Made by a program: the position numbers and the translations under genes
NCBI GenBank assembly: GCA_014380205.1
Contig: JACMKH010000143.1
Span: forward strand, 1 to 6,224
Reading direction: 5' to 3'
Length of the DNA stretch: 6,224 nt
From: Sphingomonadaceae bacterium
Lineage (GTDB): Bacteria; Pseudomonadota; Alphaproteobacteria; Sphingomonadales; Sphingomonadaceae
Shown here: positions 1 to 5,328 of the stretch, piece after piece
Position numbering within the stretch: the first letter of the stretch is position 1
Layout: the number at the start of each line of letters is the position of its first letter
The notes under the pieces: generated by a model
Seen by the model: the letters and a program-made list of their open reading frames with translations, nothing else
Databases searched by the model: none
Told to the model about the DNA's origin: nothing

Positions 1-228
1 CGCGGTGCCCGCGGCGTTGATCTCGCGCAGGAGCTGGAAGACGCCGCGCGTGGCACGGTCGTCCAGGTTGCCCGTCGGCTCGTCCGCCACCAGCACGAAC
101 GGGTCGTTCACCAGAGCGCGCGCGATCGCGACGCGCTGCTGCTCGCCGCCCGACAACTCGCGCGGCAGGGCAGTGGACTTTGACGCGAGCCCGACCTGCG
201 TGAGCAGTCGGCTCACCTTCAGCGGGAT
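1..228 (-). pseudogene. Second, out-of-frame FtsE-like ATPase fragment (signature to D-loop)
   Basis: The codons beginning at 228-226 read [16 protein letters not shown], then [32 protein letters not shown] and [11 protein letters not shown], ending exactly at the window edge. This is the C-terminal half of an FtsE-type ATPase with intact signature, Walker B (VLVADE) and D-loop. It starts at the point equivalent to about residue 117 of the upstream FtsE, so roughly 55 residues are represented twice. It lies 1 base out of register with that gene and has no start codon of its own. Its sequence is clearly diverged from the first copy outside the shared signature. Its valine codons (4 GTG, 3 GTC) differ from the first copy (3 GTG, 14 GTC), although the numbers are small. 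It may be a piece of another organism's ftsE joined at a contig end, or a real xenologous replacement. Confidence 0.75.
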
Positions 229-742
229 CGACGTTGCCCGTGGGCTCGGCGGCGACGAGGATTTCGGGGCGGCCGATCACCGCGCGCGCGATCGCGACGC
301 GCTGCTGCTCGCCGCCCGAGAGCGTCGCGGGACGCGCGCTCGCGCGGTCGGTGAGGCCGACCCAGGCGAGCATCTCGTCGACCGGCGCCGCGATCTCCCT
401 CTCCTCGACCCCCGCGACACGCAACGGCAGCGCGACATTGTCATATGCGGAAAGGTGCGGGACGAGGCGGAAATCCTGGAACACGACGCCGATCCGGCGC
501 CGAAAGCCGGGCAGGCGGCCTCGCGGCAAGGTCACGACATCCTCGCCGAACAGCCGGATCAGCCCCCGGCTGGGCCGCTGGGCGAGGTAGAGCAGCTTCA
601 GCAGCGAGGTCTTGCCCGCCCCCGAGGGCCCGGTGAGGAAATAGAAAGCGCCCTCGTGGCAGGTGAAGCTGACGTCGGACAGCGTCTCGGCCCCGGTGCC
701 GTAGCGCAGGCCGACATTCTCGAAGCGGACGATGTTCGCCAT
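1..742 (-). CDS. ftsE: Cell division ABC transporter ATP-binding protein FtsE, disrupted/chimeric 3' part, runs off window
   Basis: FtsE is the cytoplasmic ATPase that pairs with the membrane protein FtsX at the division septum to control peptidoglycan hydrolases. Starting from ATG at 742-740, the protein begins [10 protein letters not shown]. It shows Walker A GPSGAGKT (residues 38-45), the FtsE-like Q-loop segment VVFQDFRL (86-93), YDNVALPL (100-107), the signature LSGGEQQR (141-148), and Walker B followed by PTGNVD (167-172). Walker B reads ILVAAEP, so the usual Asp is Ala165, one base away (GCC for GAC). After about residue 172 the frame stays open to the window edge but loses all FtsE similarity. 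The expected D-loop continuation and H-loop His (usually in ATHD) are absent. In another frame, positions 228-1 encode a second FtsE-like signature region. No clear Shine-Dalgarno precedes the ATG. ftsX would be expected downstream, outside the window. N-terminal identity is firm; whether the gene is intact in the organism is doubtful. Confidence 0.85.
   Translation of the reverse strand, partial: MANIVRFENVGLRYGTGAETLSDVSFTCHEGAFYFLTGPSGAGKTSLLKLLYLAQRPSRGLIRLFGEDVVTLPRGRLPGFRRRIGVVFQDFRLVPHLSAYDNVALPLRVAGVEEREIAAPVDEMLAWVGLTDRASARPATLSGGEQQRVAIARAVIGRPEILVAAEPTGNVDPAEGEPTAHAGRARVKVHCPAARVVGRRAAARRDRARSGERPVRAGGGRADGQPGRPCHARRLPAPARDQRRGHR
116..153. repeat. 38-bp exact direct repeat, copy 1 (in second ftsE fragment)
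   Basis: Positions 116-153 are identical base for base to 282-319, an offset of 166 bp. Read on the minus strand, the segment encodes most of the ABC signature, [11 protein letters not shown]. Flanking sequence diverges at once on both sides. The identity probably reflects strong protein conservation plus GC-rich codon choice, but it is also long enough to support recombination or misassembly. Confidence 0.9.
282..319. repeat. 38-bp exact direct repeat, copy 2 (in ftsE proper)
   Basis: This is the second copy of the repeat at 116-153 and lies in the same orientation. It encodes the signature motif of the first FtsE copy. The 166-bp offset is not a multiple of three, which agrees with the two ABC fragments being in different frames. 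Confidence 0.9.
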
Positions 743-893
743 GCCCCGCGATGTGGCACAGCGCCGTGCCGCGCGTAAAGCGCGCAGGCCGCGCCCGGTC
801 ACCTAACAGCCTGGCGTCGGGCAATGCTTGCGCGCCGATGGTCGACCGGCCTAGATCGCCGATAATGGCTTCGGATAGATTGCCCTTCTCCTC
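743..893. promoter_or_regulatory. Divergent intergenic region between ftsE and the zinc-ribbon gene
   Basis: These 151 bp separate two head-to-head genes, so promoters for both must lie here or inside the genes. I see no convincing -35/-10 pair. GATAAT at 861-866 would suit a -10 for the plus-strand gene, but no matching -35 is visible. The inverted repeat GGCAC/GTGCC (755-759 and 766-770, 6-base loop) lies just upstream of the ftsE start and could form a leader hairpin. A second weak inverted pair is GGGCAAT (819-825) and ATTGCCC (879-885), 53 bases apart. No small ORF is convincing here. Confidence 0.4.
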
Positions 894-1625
894 ATGATCC
901 TTTCCTGCCCCGCCTGCACGACGCGCTATCTCGTGCCCGACGCCGCGATTGGGCCGCAGGGGCGGCAGGTCCGCTGCGCCAACTGTAAGCACAGCTGGTT
1001 CCAGGATCCCGCACCGCTCGATCTCGCGCACGATGGCGCGGCCGCGCCGCTGACCCCTGCCCCACCGCCGATCCAGCACGAATTTCCCGAGCCTGCGCCC
1101 GTCGCGCCGACCGCCGAGGATTTTCCGCCGCAGCCCGACTATGGCGGCCATTCCTACGACGAGCCCGACCCGTTCGCGCATGAGCCGCCGTTCAAGCCGC
1201 GACGCAACCCCGCCAAGCTGTGGACGATCGCGGCGATCGCGGCGTTCCTGCTGCTTGGCGGCGCGGTCGCGGCGATCGCGCTGTTCGGCGGCGATCTCGG
1301 CGCGCGGATCGGGCTGACCGCGTCGCTCGGCGACAGCCCGCTCGACGTCCAGCTCGTCCGCGCGCCTGAGCGGCGCACGCTCGCGAGCGGTCACGAGCTG
1401 CTCTCGATCACGGGGCGGATCGTCAACCTCACCGATCGCGAGCAGGGCGTCCCCGACGTGCTCGCCGAATTGCGCAACGCGCAGGGCGCGGTGGTCTACA
1501 ACTGGACGATCCCCGCGCCGGTGGGCGCGCTGCCGCCGCGCGAGAGCGTCGAGTTCAACTCGGCCGAGATCGACATCCCGCAGGGCGCGGAGGAATTGAA
1601 CCTCAAGCTGGCGCCGCCGTCCTGA
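894..1625 (+). CDS. MJ0042-type zinc-ribbon, single-pass membrane protein with DUF3426-like C-terminal domain
   Basis: This 243-residue protein has three parts. The N-terminus is a zinc ribbon with CPAC (Cys5, Cys8) and CANC (Cys28, Cys31), the MJ0042 finger-like pattern. A Pro/Ala-rich acidic linker follows (about 40-105). Next comes one hydrophobic segment (about 110-132) preceded by basic KPRR, which should place the N-terminus in the cytoplasm. The C-terminal region (about 150-240, including [11 protein letters not shown] and [11 protein letters not shown]) looks like the beta-rich DUF3426/FxLYD-like domain and would be periplasmic. The start at 894 is fixed because the zinc ribbon begins at residue 4. 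The upstream CCCTTCTCCTC has no Shine-Dalgarno, so the mRNA may be leaderless or weakly initiated. The molecular function of the family is unknown; the position divergent from ftsE only hints at an envelope or division link. The 3' end overlaps the convergent MATE gene by 23 bp. Confidence 0.88.
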   Translation: MILSCPACTTRYLVPDAAIGPQGRQVRCANCKHSWFQDPAPLDLAHDGAAAPLTPAPPPIQHEFPEPAPVAPTAEDFPPQPDYGGHSYDEPDPFAHEPPFKPRRNPAKLWTIAAIAAFLLLGGAVAAIALFGGDLGARIGLTASLGDSPLDVQLVRAPERRTLASGHELLSITGRIVNLTDREQGVPDVLAELRNAQGAVVYNWTIPAPVGALPPRESVEFNSAEIDIPQGAEELNLKLAPPS

Positions 1626-2976
1626 GCCTTTCGAACTCCGTGATCCACCAGAAGCGGCCACCGTTGAGCAGCGCCGTGACGAGCATCCCGATCCCCGAGG
1701 CCCAGATCAGCGCCATCGGCCCTGCGCCGAGCGCGACGAGCAGCCAGCCGAGCCCGCCGGTGACGATGAAGAAGCCGACGATCCCGTTGACCCCCGCCAC
1801 CACCTGATCGCCGAGCGAGCGCAGCGCGAACATGAAGGCGACCTGCGCGCCGTCGAACAGCATGAACGGCGCGAGCAGGACGAGCATCGGCATGGCGAGC
1901 GCGACGAGCGACGCGTCGTCCGAAAACAGGCTCGTGAAGAAGGGCGCGAACAGCGCGTAGGAGCCGGCGAGCAGCGCCATCAGCACGACGCCGATCGACA
2001 CCGCGATCAGCGCGCGCGGGCGCGCCAGCTCGGGCGTCCTCGCCCCCACCGCGTTGCCGACGCGCACCCCCGCCGCCGATCCCACGCCGAGAGCGAGCGA
2101 GAAGCAGAAATTGTGGAGCGCGAAGACGATCTGGAACGCGCCCGTCGCGACCACGCCGAGCTGGGTCGAGAGCACGATCAGCCACGAGAAGCCCGCGATC
2201 TCCAGCCCCGACGCGATGCAGGGGACGAGCCCGAAACGGACCAGCGCGGGGATGCCCGTGATCGCGCGGACGAGCGCCGCACGCGACACATCGCGCACGT
2301 TGCGTTCGGCCGCGCGCGGCAGCGTCCACGCCATCACGAGGATGAGCAGACCGCCGACGGTCGAGGCGACGGCGGTGGCGAGCGAGGCCCCCACAGCGCC
2401 CAGCGCGGGCAGGCCGAGATGACCGCCCACCCATGCCCAGGCAAGCACGCCGTTGAGCGGGAGCGTCGCGAGGTTGACCGCCATCACGCGCCCCGGCCGG
2501 CTGACGCCCTCGAGAAAATAGCTCGCCGCGACGAGCACGAGCTGGCCCGGAAAGGCGAGCGCCATCGCCTGGACGACGCGCGTCGCCTGGGGGACCATCG
2601 CGGGGGCGACATCGAGCCCCGCGAGCGCCGATCGCGCGCCGAACCACAGCGCCGTCACGCCAATGAGCCCGATCAGCAGCCCGAGCGCGAGCCCCGAGCG
2701 GAGAAATTCGCCCGTCGCGGGCAGGTCGCCCGCGCCGTCGGCGCGCGAGGTGTAAACGAGCACCCCCGACATAGCGGCGATCCCCATCACTATCGAGATG
2801 AAGGTCAGCGAGCGCCCCGCGCCGAGATAGCCGAGCTCGACCGAGCTGACCTGGCCGACGAACGCGACGTCCATCATCTGCATCAGCGTCCAGTTGAGCG
2901 AGGTCAGCACGACGGGGAAGGCGAGCCCCGCGATGATCCGCGCCTCGGCGATCAGCTGCTGGCGGTTGAGGCGCAT
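1603..2976 (-). CDS. MATE family efflux transporter
   Basis: This 457-residue inner-membrane protein has about twelve hydrophobic segments and the usual MATE length (about 440-480). MATE proteins export cationic drugs, toxins or metabolites by H+ or Na+ antiport. Recognisable MATE stretches are [22 protein letters not shown] (20-41), the GxPxLN-like [14 protein letters not shown] (172-185) followed by [14 protein letters not shown] (189-202), and the repeat-two counterpart [21 protein letters not shown] (292-312). The segment [10 protein letters not shown] (381-390) matches the conserved position of the family's xRGxGD motif. The start at ATG 2976-2974 gives a typical short cytoplasmic lead ([13 protein letters not shown]) before TM1; no strong Shine-Dalgarno is seen. 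Substrate and coupling ion cannot be read from the sequence, and assignment to the NorM or DinF branch is uncertain. It is transcribed away from the PFK gene and converges on the zinc-ribbon gene with a 23-bp overlap. Confidence 0.92.
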   Translation of the reverse strand: MRLNRQQLIAEARIIAGLAFPVVLTSLNWTLMQMMDVAFVGQVSSVELGYLGAGRSLTFISIVMGIAAMSGVLVYTSRADGAGDLPATGEFLRSGLALGLLIGLIGVTALWFGARSALAGLDVAPAMVPQATRVVQAMALAFPGQLVLVAASYFLEGVSRPGRVMAVNLATLPLNGVLAWAWVGGHLGLPALGAVGASLATAVASTVGGLLILVMAWTLPRAAERNVRDVSRAALVRAITGIPALVRFGLVPCIASGLEIAGFSWLIVLSTQLGVVATGAFQIVFALHNFCFSLALGVGSAAGVRVGNAVGARTPELARPRALIAVSIGVVLMALLAGSYALFAPFFTSLFSDDASLVALAMPMLVLLAPFMLFDGAQVAFMFALRSLGDQVVAGVNGIVGFFIVTGGLGWLLVALGAGPMALIWASGIGMLVTALLNGGRFWWITEFERLRTAAPA

Positions 2977-3022
2977 GGCGGCGTGCCGTAGACCAACGCG
3001 GAATCAGCGGAAAGAGACGCGC
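2977..3022. promoter_or_regulatory. 46-bp divergent gap between the MATE and PFK starts
   Basis: The gap holds the probable PFK ribosome binding site, GGAAAGAG at 3009-3016, six bases before the TTG at 3023. It is too short for two back-to-back sigma-70 promoters with leaders. At least one promoter must therefore overlap the neighbouring coding region, or one transcript is leaderless. I see no clear -10/-35 hexamers. Confidence 0.35.
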
Positions 3023-4120
3023 TTGCATATCGGAATCCTGACCGGCGGGGGCGACGTGCCCGGGCTCAATCCGTGCATCCGCTCGATCACGCTCGCGGCG
3101 CGCGAGCTCGGCTGGCAAGTCACGGGCTTCCGACGCGGCTGGCAGGGCCTGCTTAGGATCGATCCCGCCGATCCGGGGAGCATCGCCGCGCAGAGCTACG
3201 CGCTCGATCGCGAGGCCGTGCGAGGAATCGACCGGACCGGCGGCACCATACTCCACACCTCGCGGACCGATCCGCGCACGCAGCAGGTCGGCGACCGCAC
3301 CGATCACGTGCTGCGTGTGCTCGAGGCGCTCGGCGTCGACGCGATGATCACGCTCGGCGGCGACGGGACGCTACGGTTCTCGGCGCATCTCTCGTCGCTC
3401 GGCTTCCGCGTGATCTCGGTGCCCAAGACGATGGACAACGACGTGTTCGGCACAGACTATTGCATCGGCTTCTCGACCGCGGTGAGCCGCTCGGTCGAAG
3501 CGATCAACGCGCTCCGCACCACGACCGAGAGCCACGAGCGGATCGCCGTGATCGAGCTGTTCGGCCGCCGTTCGGGCGAAACCGCGCTGCTCGCGGGCTT
3601 CCTCGCCCAGGCCGACCGCACCGTGATCGCCGAGGCGCCCGCCGATCTCACCGCGCTCATTCCCTTGCTCGCCGAGGACCGCCGCGGCGCGCCGACCAAC
3701 TACGCGATCTGCGTGGTTTCGGAGGGCGCGCGGCTCGCGGGCGAGGCCGCCGACGAGGACATCGGCAAATCGGCGAGCGGGCGCGACGATCTAGGCGTCG
3801 GCCAGCGCATCGCGCGTGCGATCGAGGACGAAACCGGGATCGGCACCGTCCTCCAGGAGCTCGCCTATCTGATGCGCGCGGGCGAGCCCGACGCGCTCGA
3901 CCGGATGGTCGGCTTCGCCTTCGGCGGCCTCGCGGTCGAGTTGCTGCGCGGCGGCGCGGATGGCCGGATGGTCGCGGTGCGCGACGGCAATTACTGCCAC
4001 GTCCCGATCGACACGCTGCTCGAGGGGACCAAGTCGGTCGACGTCGAACGGCTCTACGACGCGCAAGCCTATCGCGCCCGGCTCACCCGGATCGAGGGCA
4101 TGCCGATGTTCCTCTATTAG
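3023..4120 (+). CDS. 6-phosphofructokinase (PfkA superfamily, ATP- or PPi-dependent)
   Basis: The enzyme phosphorylates fructose 6-phosphate to fructose 1,6-bisphosphate in the cytoplasm. From TTG at 3023 the product is 365 residues and opens (M)HIGILTGGGDVPGLNP, the canonical nucleotide-binding start. Other PFK motifs are LGGDGTLRFS (111-120), VPKTMDND (133-140, with Asp138 as catalytic base and Asp140 nearby), ELFGRRSGE (178-186, sugar-phosphate contacts), SEG (233-235) and LMRAGEPDALDRM (283-295, Arg285 matching the phosphate-binding Arg). Gly at GGDG is the ATP-type residue, while Lys135 in PKTMDND is usual in PPi-dependent and mixed-substrate group III enzymes. The phosphoryl donor is therefore unresolved. 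The TTG start is chosen for its Shine-Dalgarno-like GGAAAGAG at 3009-3016 and because homologues begin at this strand. An in-frame ATG at 2975 would add 16 basic residues and overlap the MATE start; the ATG at 2894 would lie deep in the MATE gene. Confidence 0.92.
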   Translation: MHIGILTGGGDVPGLNPCIRSITLAARELGWQVTGFRRGWQGLLRIDPADPGSIAAQSYALDREAVRGIDRTGGTILHTSRTDPRTQQVGDRTDHVLRVLEALGVDAMITLGGDGTLRFSAHLSSLGFRVISVPKTMDNDVFGTDYCIGFSTAVSRSVEAINALRTTTESHERIAVIELFGRRSGETALLAGFLAQADRTVIAEAPADLTALIPLLAEDRRGAPTNYAICVVSEGARLAGEAADEDIGKSASGRDDLGVGQRIARAIEDETGIGTVLQELAYLMRAGEPDALDRMVGFAFGGLAVELLRGGADGRMVAVRDGNYCHVPIDTLLEGTKSVDVERLYDAQAYRARLTRIEGMPMFLY

Positions 4121-4135
4121 GCTCGTCACGGCCCA

Positions 4136-4163
4136 TTGCCTTGGCTGGACCGCTTTGCTAGGG
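4136..4163 (+). promoter_or_regulatory. Possible promoter for tRNA-Leu(GAG)
   Basis: TTGCCT (4136-4141) and CTAGGG (4158-4163) are separated by 16 bp and lie about 45 bp upstream of the mature tRNA 5' end. Both are poor matches to sigma-70 consensus, and the call rests mainly on position between the PFK stop and the tRNA. Read-through from the PFK gene is an alternative. Confidence 0.25.
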
Positions 4164-4179
4164 GCTCGCGCCTGCCAGC

Positions 4180-4196
4180 GGCCCCGCTCCGGGGCC
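4180..4196 (+). other. GC-rich hairpin between PFK and tRNA-Leu
   Basis: GGCCCC (4180-4185) and GGGGCC (4191-4196) form a perfect 6-bp all-G/C stem around GCTCC. It is followed by CCTTCTCG rather than a T run, so it is not a standard intrinsic terminator. It may weakly terminate the PFK transcript, or it may sit in the tRNA precursor leader if transcription starts near 4170. Confidence 0.4.
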
Positions 4197-4208
4197 CCTT
4201 CTCGATGT

Positions 4209-4295
4209 GCGGTCGTGGCGGAACTGGTAGACGCGCAGCGTTGAGGTCGCTGTGGGCGAAAGCCCGTGGAAGTTCGAGTCTTCTCGACCGCACCA
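4209..4295 (+). tRNA. tRNA-Leu (anticodon GAG)
   Basis: The 87-nt gene folds fully. The acceptor stem is GCGGTCG (4209-4215) with CGACCGC (4285-4291), followed by discriminator A4292 and encoded CCA (4293-4295). The D stem is GCG/CGC (4218-4220 and 4232-4234), with GG at 4226-4227 in the loop. The anticodon stem is CAGCG/CGCTG (4236-4240 and 4248-4252) around TTGAGGT, giving anticodon GAG at 4243-4245. A long class II variable arm has GGGC/GCCC closed by GAAA (4254-4265), as expected for leucine. The T stem is GGAAG/CTTCT (4268-4272 and 4280-4284) with loop TTCGAGT. It reads CUC and CUU; CTC is very common in the surrounding genes. Confidence 0.98.
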
Positions 4296-4314
4296 ATCCC
4301 ATGAATGCGAGGCC

Positions 4315-4734
4315 ATGCGGCAGGCGAGCTGTGAGATCGAGGTCGCGGCGGCGGGGCAGGGGCTGGTCGAGGTCACGGGCGAGGTCGCGCGCTGGGCGCA
4401 TGCACAGGAGATGCGCGAAGGGCTGCTCACGGTGTTTTGCCGCCACACCTCGGCCTCGCTGCTGATCCAGGAGAATGCGGCGTCGGCTGCGCGCGAGGAT
4501 CTCGAGCGCTTCTTCGCGCGGATCGCGCCCGAGGATTCGGCCGCCTATGCGCACGACGACGAAGGGCCCGACGACATGCCCGCGCACATCCGCGCCGCGC
4601 TGACCCAGACGCAGCTCTCGATCCCGCTCGCCCAAGGCCGGCTCGCGCTCGGGACGTGGCAGGGCATCTATCTGTTCGAGCATCGCCGGCGGCCGCATCG
4701 CCGCACGATCGCGCTGCATCTGATCGGCGAATGA
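4315..4734 (+). CDS. yjbQ: YjbQ/UPF0047 family protein (secondary thiamine-phosphate synthase enzyme)
   Basis: This 139-residue protein covers the full UPF0047 domain. Family motifs are GLLTVFCRHTSASLLIQENA (36-55), EDLERFFARIAP (61-72), HDDEGPDDMPAHIRAAL (80-96), SIPLAQGRLALGTWQGIYL (102-120) and EHRRRPHRR (122-130). The LxLGTWQxIYL block is the PROSITE-type signature of the family. The E. coli member has weak thiamine-phosphate synthase activity, but the physiological role remains unknown. The protein should be a soluble, probably trimeric cytoplasmic enzyme; His44 and the HDD/GPDD acidic cluster are plausible active-site or metal ligands. The start at ATG 4315 lies 19 bases after the tRNA CCA, and GAGG at 4309-4312 is unusually close to it (2 bases). 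Earlier in-frame starts would fall within the tRNA. The stop overlaps the next ATG (ATGA, 4731-4734), suggesting translational coupling. Confidence 0.92.
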   Translation: MRQASCEIEVAAAGQGLVEVTGEVARWAHAQEMREGLLTVFCRHTSASLLIQENAASAAREDLERFFARIAPEDSAAYAHDDEGPDDMPAHIRAALTQTQLSIPLAQGRLALGTWQGIYLFEHRRRPHRRTIALHLIGE

Positions 4735-5198
4735 GCCTCGCCTCCGCCCGCGCCTGGCTCGCGGTCCATGCCCCCGACCTGCCGATCATCGAGGTCGCGA
4801 CGAGCACCGCGACGGTGAACGAGGCCGCCGAGGCGCTCGGCGTCGAGCCGGGGCGGATAGCTAAGACGCTCGCCGTGCGCGTCGACGGCAAGGCGTTGCT
4901 CGTCGTCGCGCGCGGCGACGCGCGGCTCGACAACGCCAAGACCAAAGCGACGCTGGGCGCGCGGCCGCGCATGCTCGACGCCGAGGCGACGCTCGCGCTG
5001 ACCGGCCATCCGGTCGGCGGCGTCTGCCCGTTCGGGCTCGCGACCCCGCTCGACATCTGCTGCGACGCCTCGCTGCGCGATTTCGACCTCGTCTATCCCG
5101 CGGCGGGCTCGCTCACCAGTTCGGTCGAGGTCGCGCCCGATCGGCTCGCCGCGCTGGTCGGCGCGCGCTGGGTCGACATCTGCCGCCCGCCCGGCTGA
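4731..5198 (+). CDS. YbaK/EbsC family aminoacyl-tRNA deacylase-like protein
   Basis: This 155-residue protein spans a complete YbaK/EbsC (prolyl-tRNA editing-like) domain. Family landmarks are GRIAKTLAVRVDGKALLVVARGD (41-63) with the conserved Lys45, RLDNAKTKATLG (65-76), the loop PVGGVCPFGL (94-103), Asp112 in CCDASL (110-115), and AAGSLTSSVEV (124-134). Members hydrolyse mischarged tRNAs in trans, for example Cys-tRNA(Pro) by YbaK and Ala-type or other species by ProXp enzymes. The particular substrate cannot be assigned from motifs alone, and the tRNA-Leu nearby is not evidence for leucine editing. ATG 4731 overlaps the yjbQ stop in ATGA, so the two are almost certainly cotranscribed. No transmembrane or signal segment is present. 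Cys99 in the GGVCP loop sits where many relatives have Ser or another small residue. Confidence 0.9.
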   Translation: MSLASARAWLAVHAPDLPIIEVATSTATVNEAAEALGVEPGRIAKTLAVRVDGKALLVVARGDARLDNAKTKATLGARPRMLDAEATLALTGHPVGGVCPFGLATPLDICCDASLRDFDLVYPAAGSLTSSVEVAPDRLAALVGARWVDICRPPG

Positions 5199-5328
5199 GG
5201 CGTCCTTTTGGTTCAGCGGAGCTGAACGTTGCCGCCAAGCGAGTCGCGCGGCGCAACTTTCGCGCTCCACCGAATCGTGTAGAAGGCGCGCGCGCCGCCC
5301 TGGCGTGCGTTGAGAGAAGCGAACCCAA
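5199..5328 (+). promoter_or_regulatory. Intergenic region upstream of the type III PKS gene
   Basis: This 130-bp gap contains the inverted repeat at 5211-5227 and the ribosome binding site GAGAGAAG (5312-5319) for the PKS gene. A possible -10 is TGTAGA (5278-5283), with AACTTT (5255-5260) 17 bp upstream; neither matches the consensus well. No tRNA, small ORF or T-run terminator is evident. Confidence 0.35.
5211..5227. repeat. Perfect 7-bp inverted repeat GTTCAGC-GGA-GCTGAAC
   Basis: GTTCAGC (5211-5217) and GCTGAAC (5221-5227) flank a 3-base centre, 13 bp after the ybaK-like stop and about 100 bp before the PKS start. No T run follows on either strand, so it is not a classical terminator. It could be a transcription-factor operator for the PKS gene or a short RNA hairpin marking the end of the yjbQ-ybaK transcript. 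Confidence 0.7.

Noticed and set aside
116..319. CRISPR or tandem repeat array
   Set aside because: There are only two copies, both inside ABC ATPase coding sequence and encoding the signature motif.
441..1661. 406-codon minus-strand frame spanning ftsE and the zinc-ribbon gene
   Set aside because: It crosses two well supported genes in the wrong frame and has the Arg-rich composition of a shadow.
2113..2991. 292-codon plus-strand open frame antisense to MATE
   Set aside because: Its low-complexity Arg/Asp/Glu/His composition is typical of antisense frames in GC-rich DNA, with no domain or ribosome binding site.
2894..3022. Upstream ATG extension of PFK (43 extra residues)
   Set aside because: It lies inside the MATE 5' coding region, lacks PFK similarity, and homologues start at the HIGILTGGG strand; TTG 3023 has a better ribosome site.
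1496..3307. 603-codon minus-strand open frame overlapping the MATE gene
   Set aside because: It is the MATE gene read in another frame: Arg/Ala/Gly-rich with no membrane pattern, while the 1603-2976 frame gives a proper transporter.
4180..4200. Rho-independent terminator after PFK
   Set aside because: The stem is good but no T run follows, so it is listed only as a hairpin.
4252..4314. Upstream ATG at 4252 as yjbQ start
   Set aside because: This start lies inside the tRNA-Leu gene; UPF0047 similarity begins after ATG 4315.
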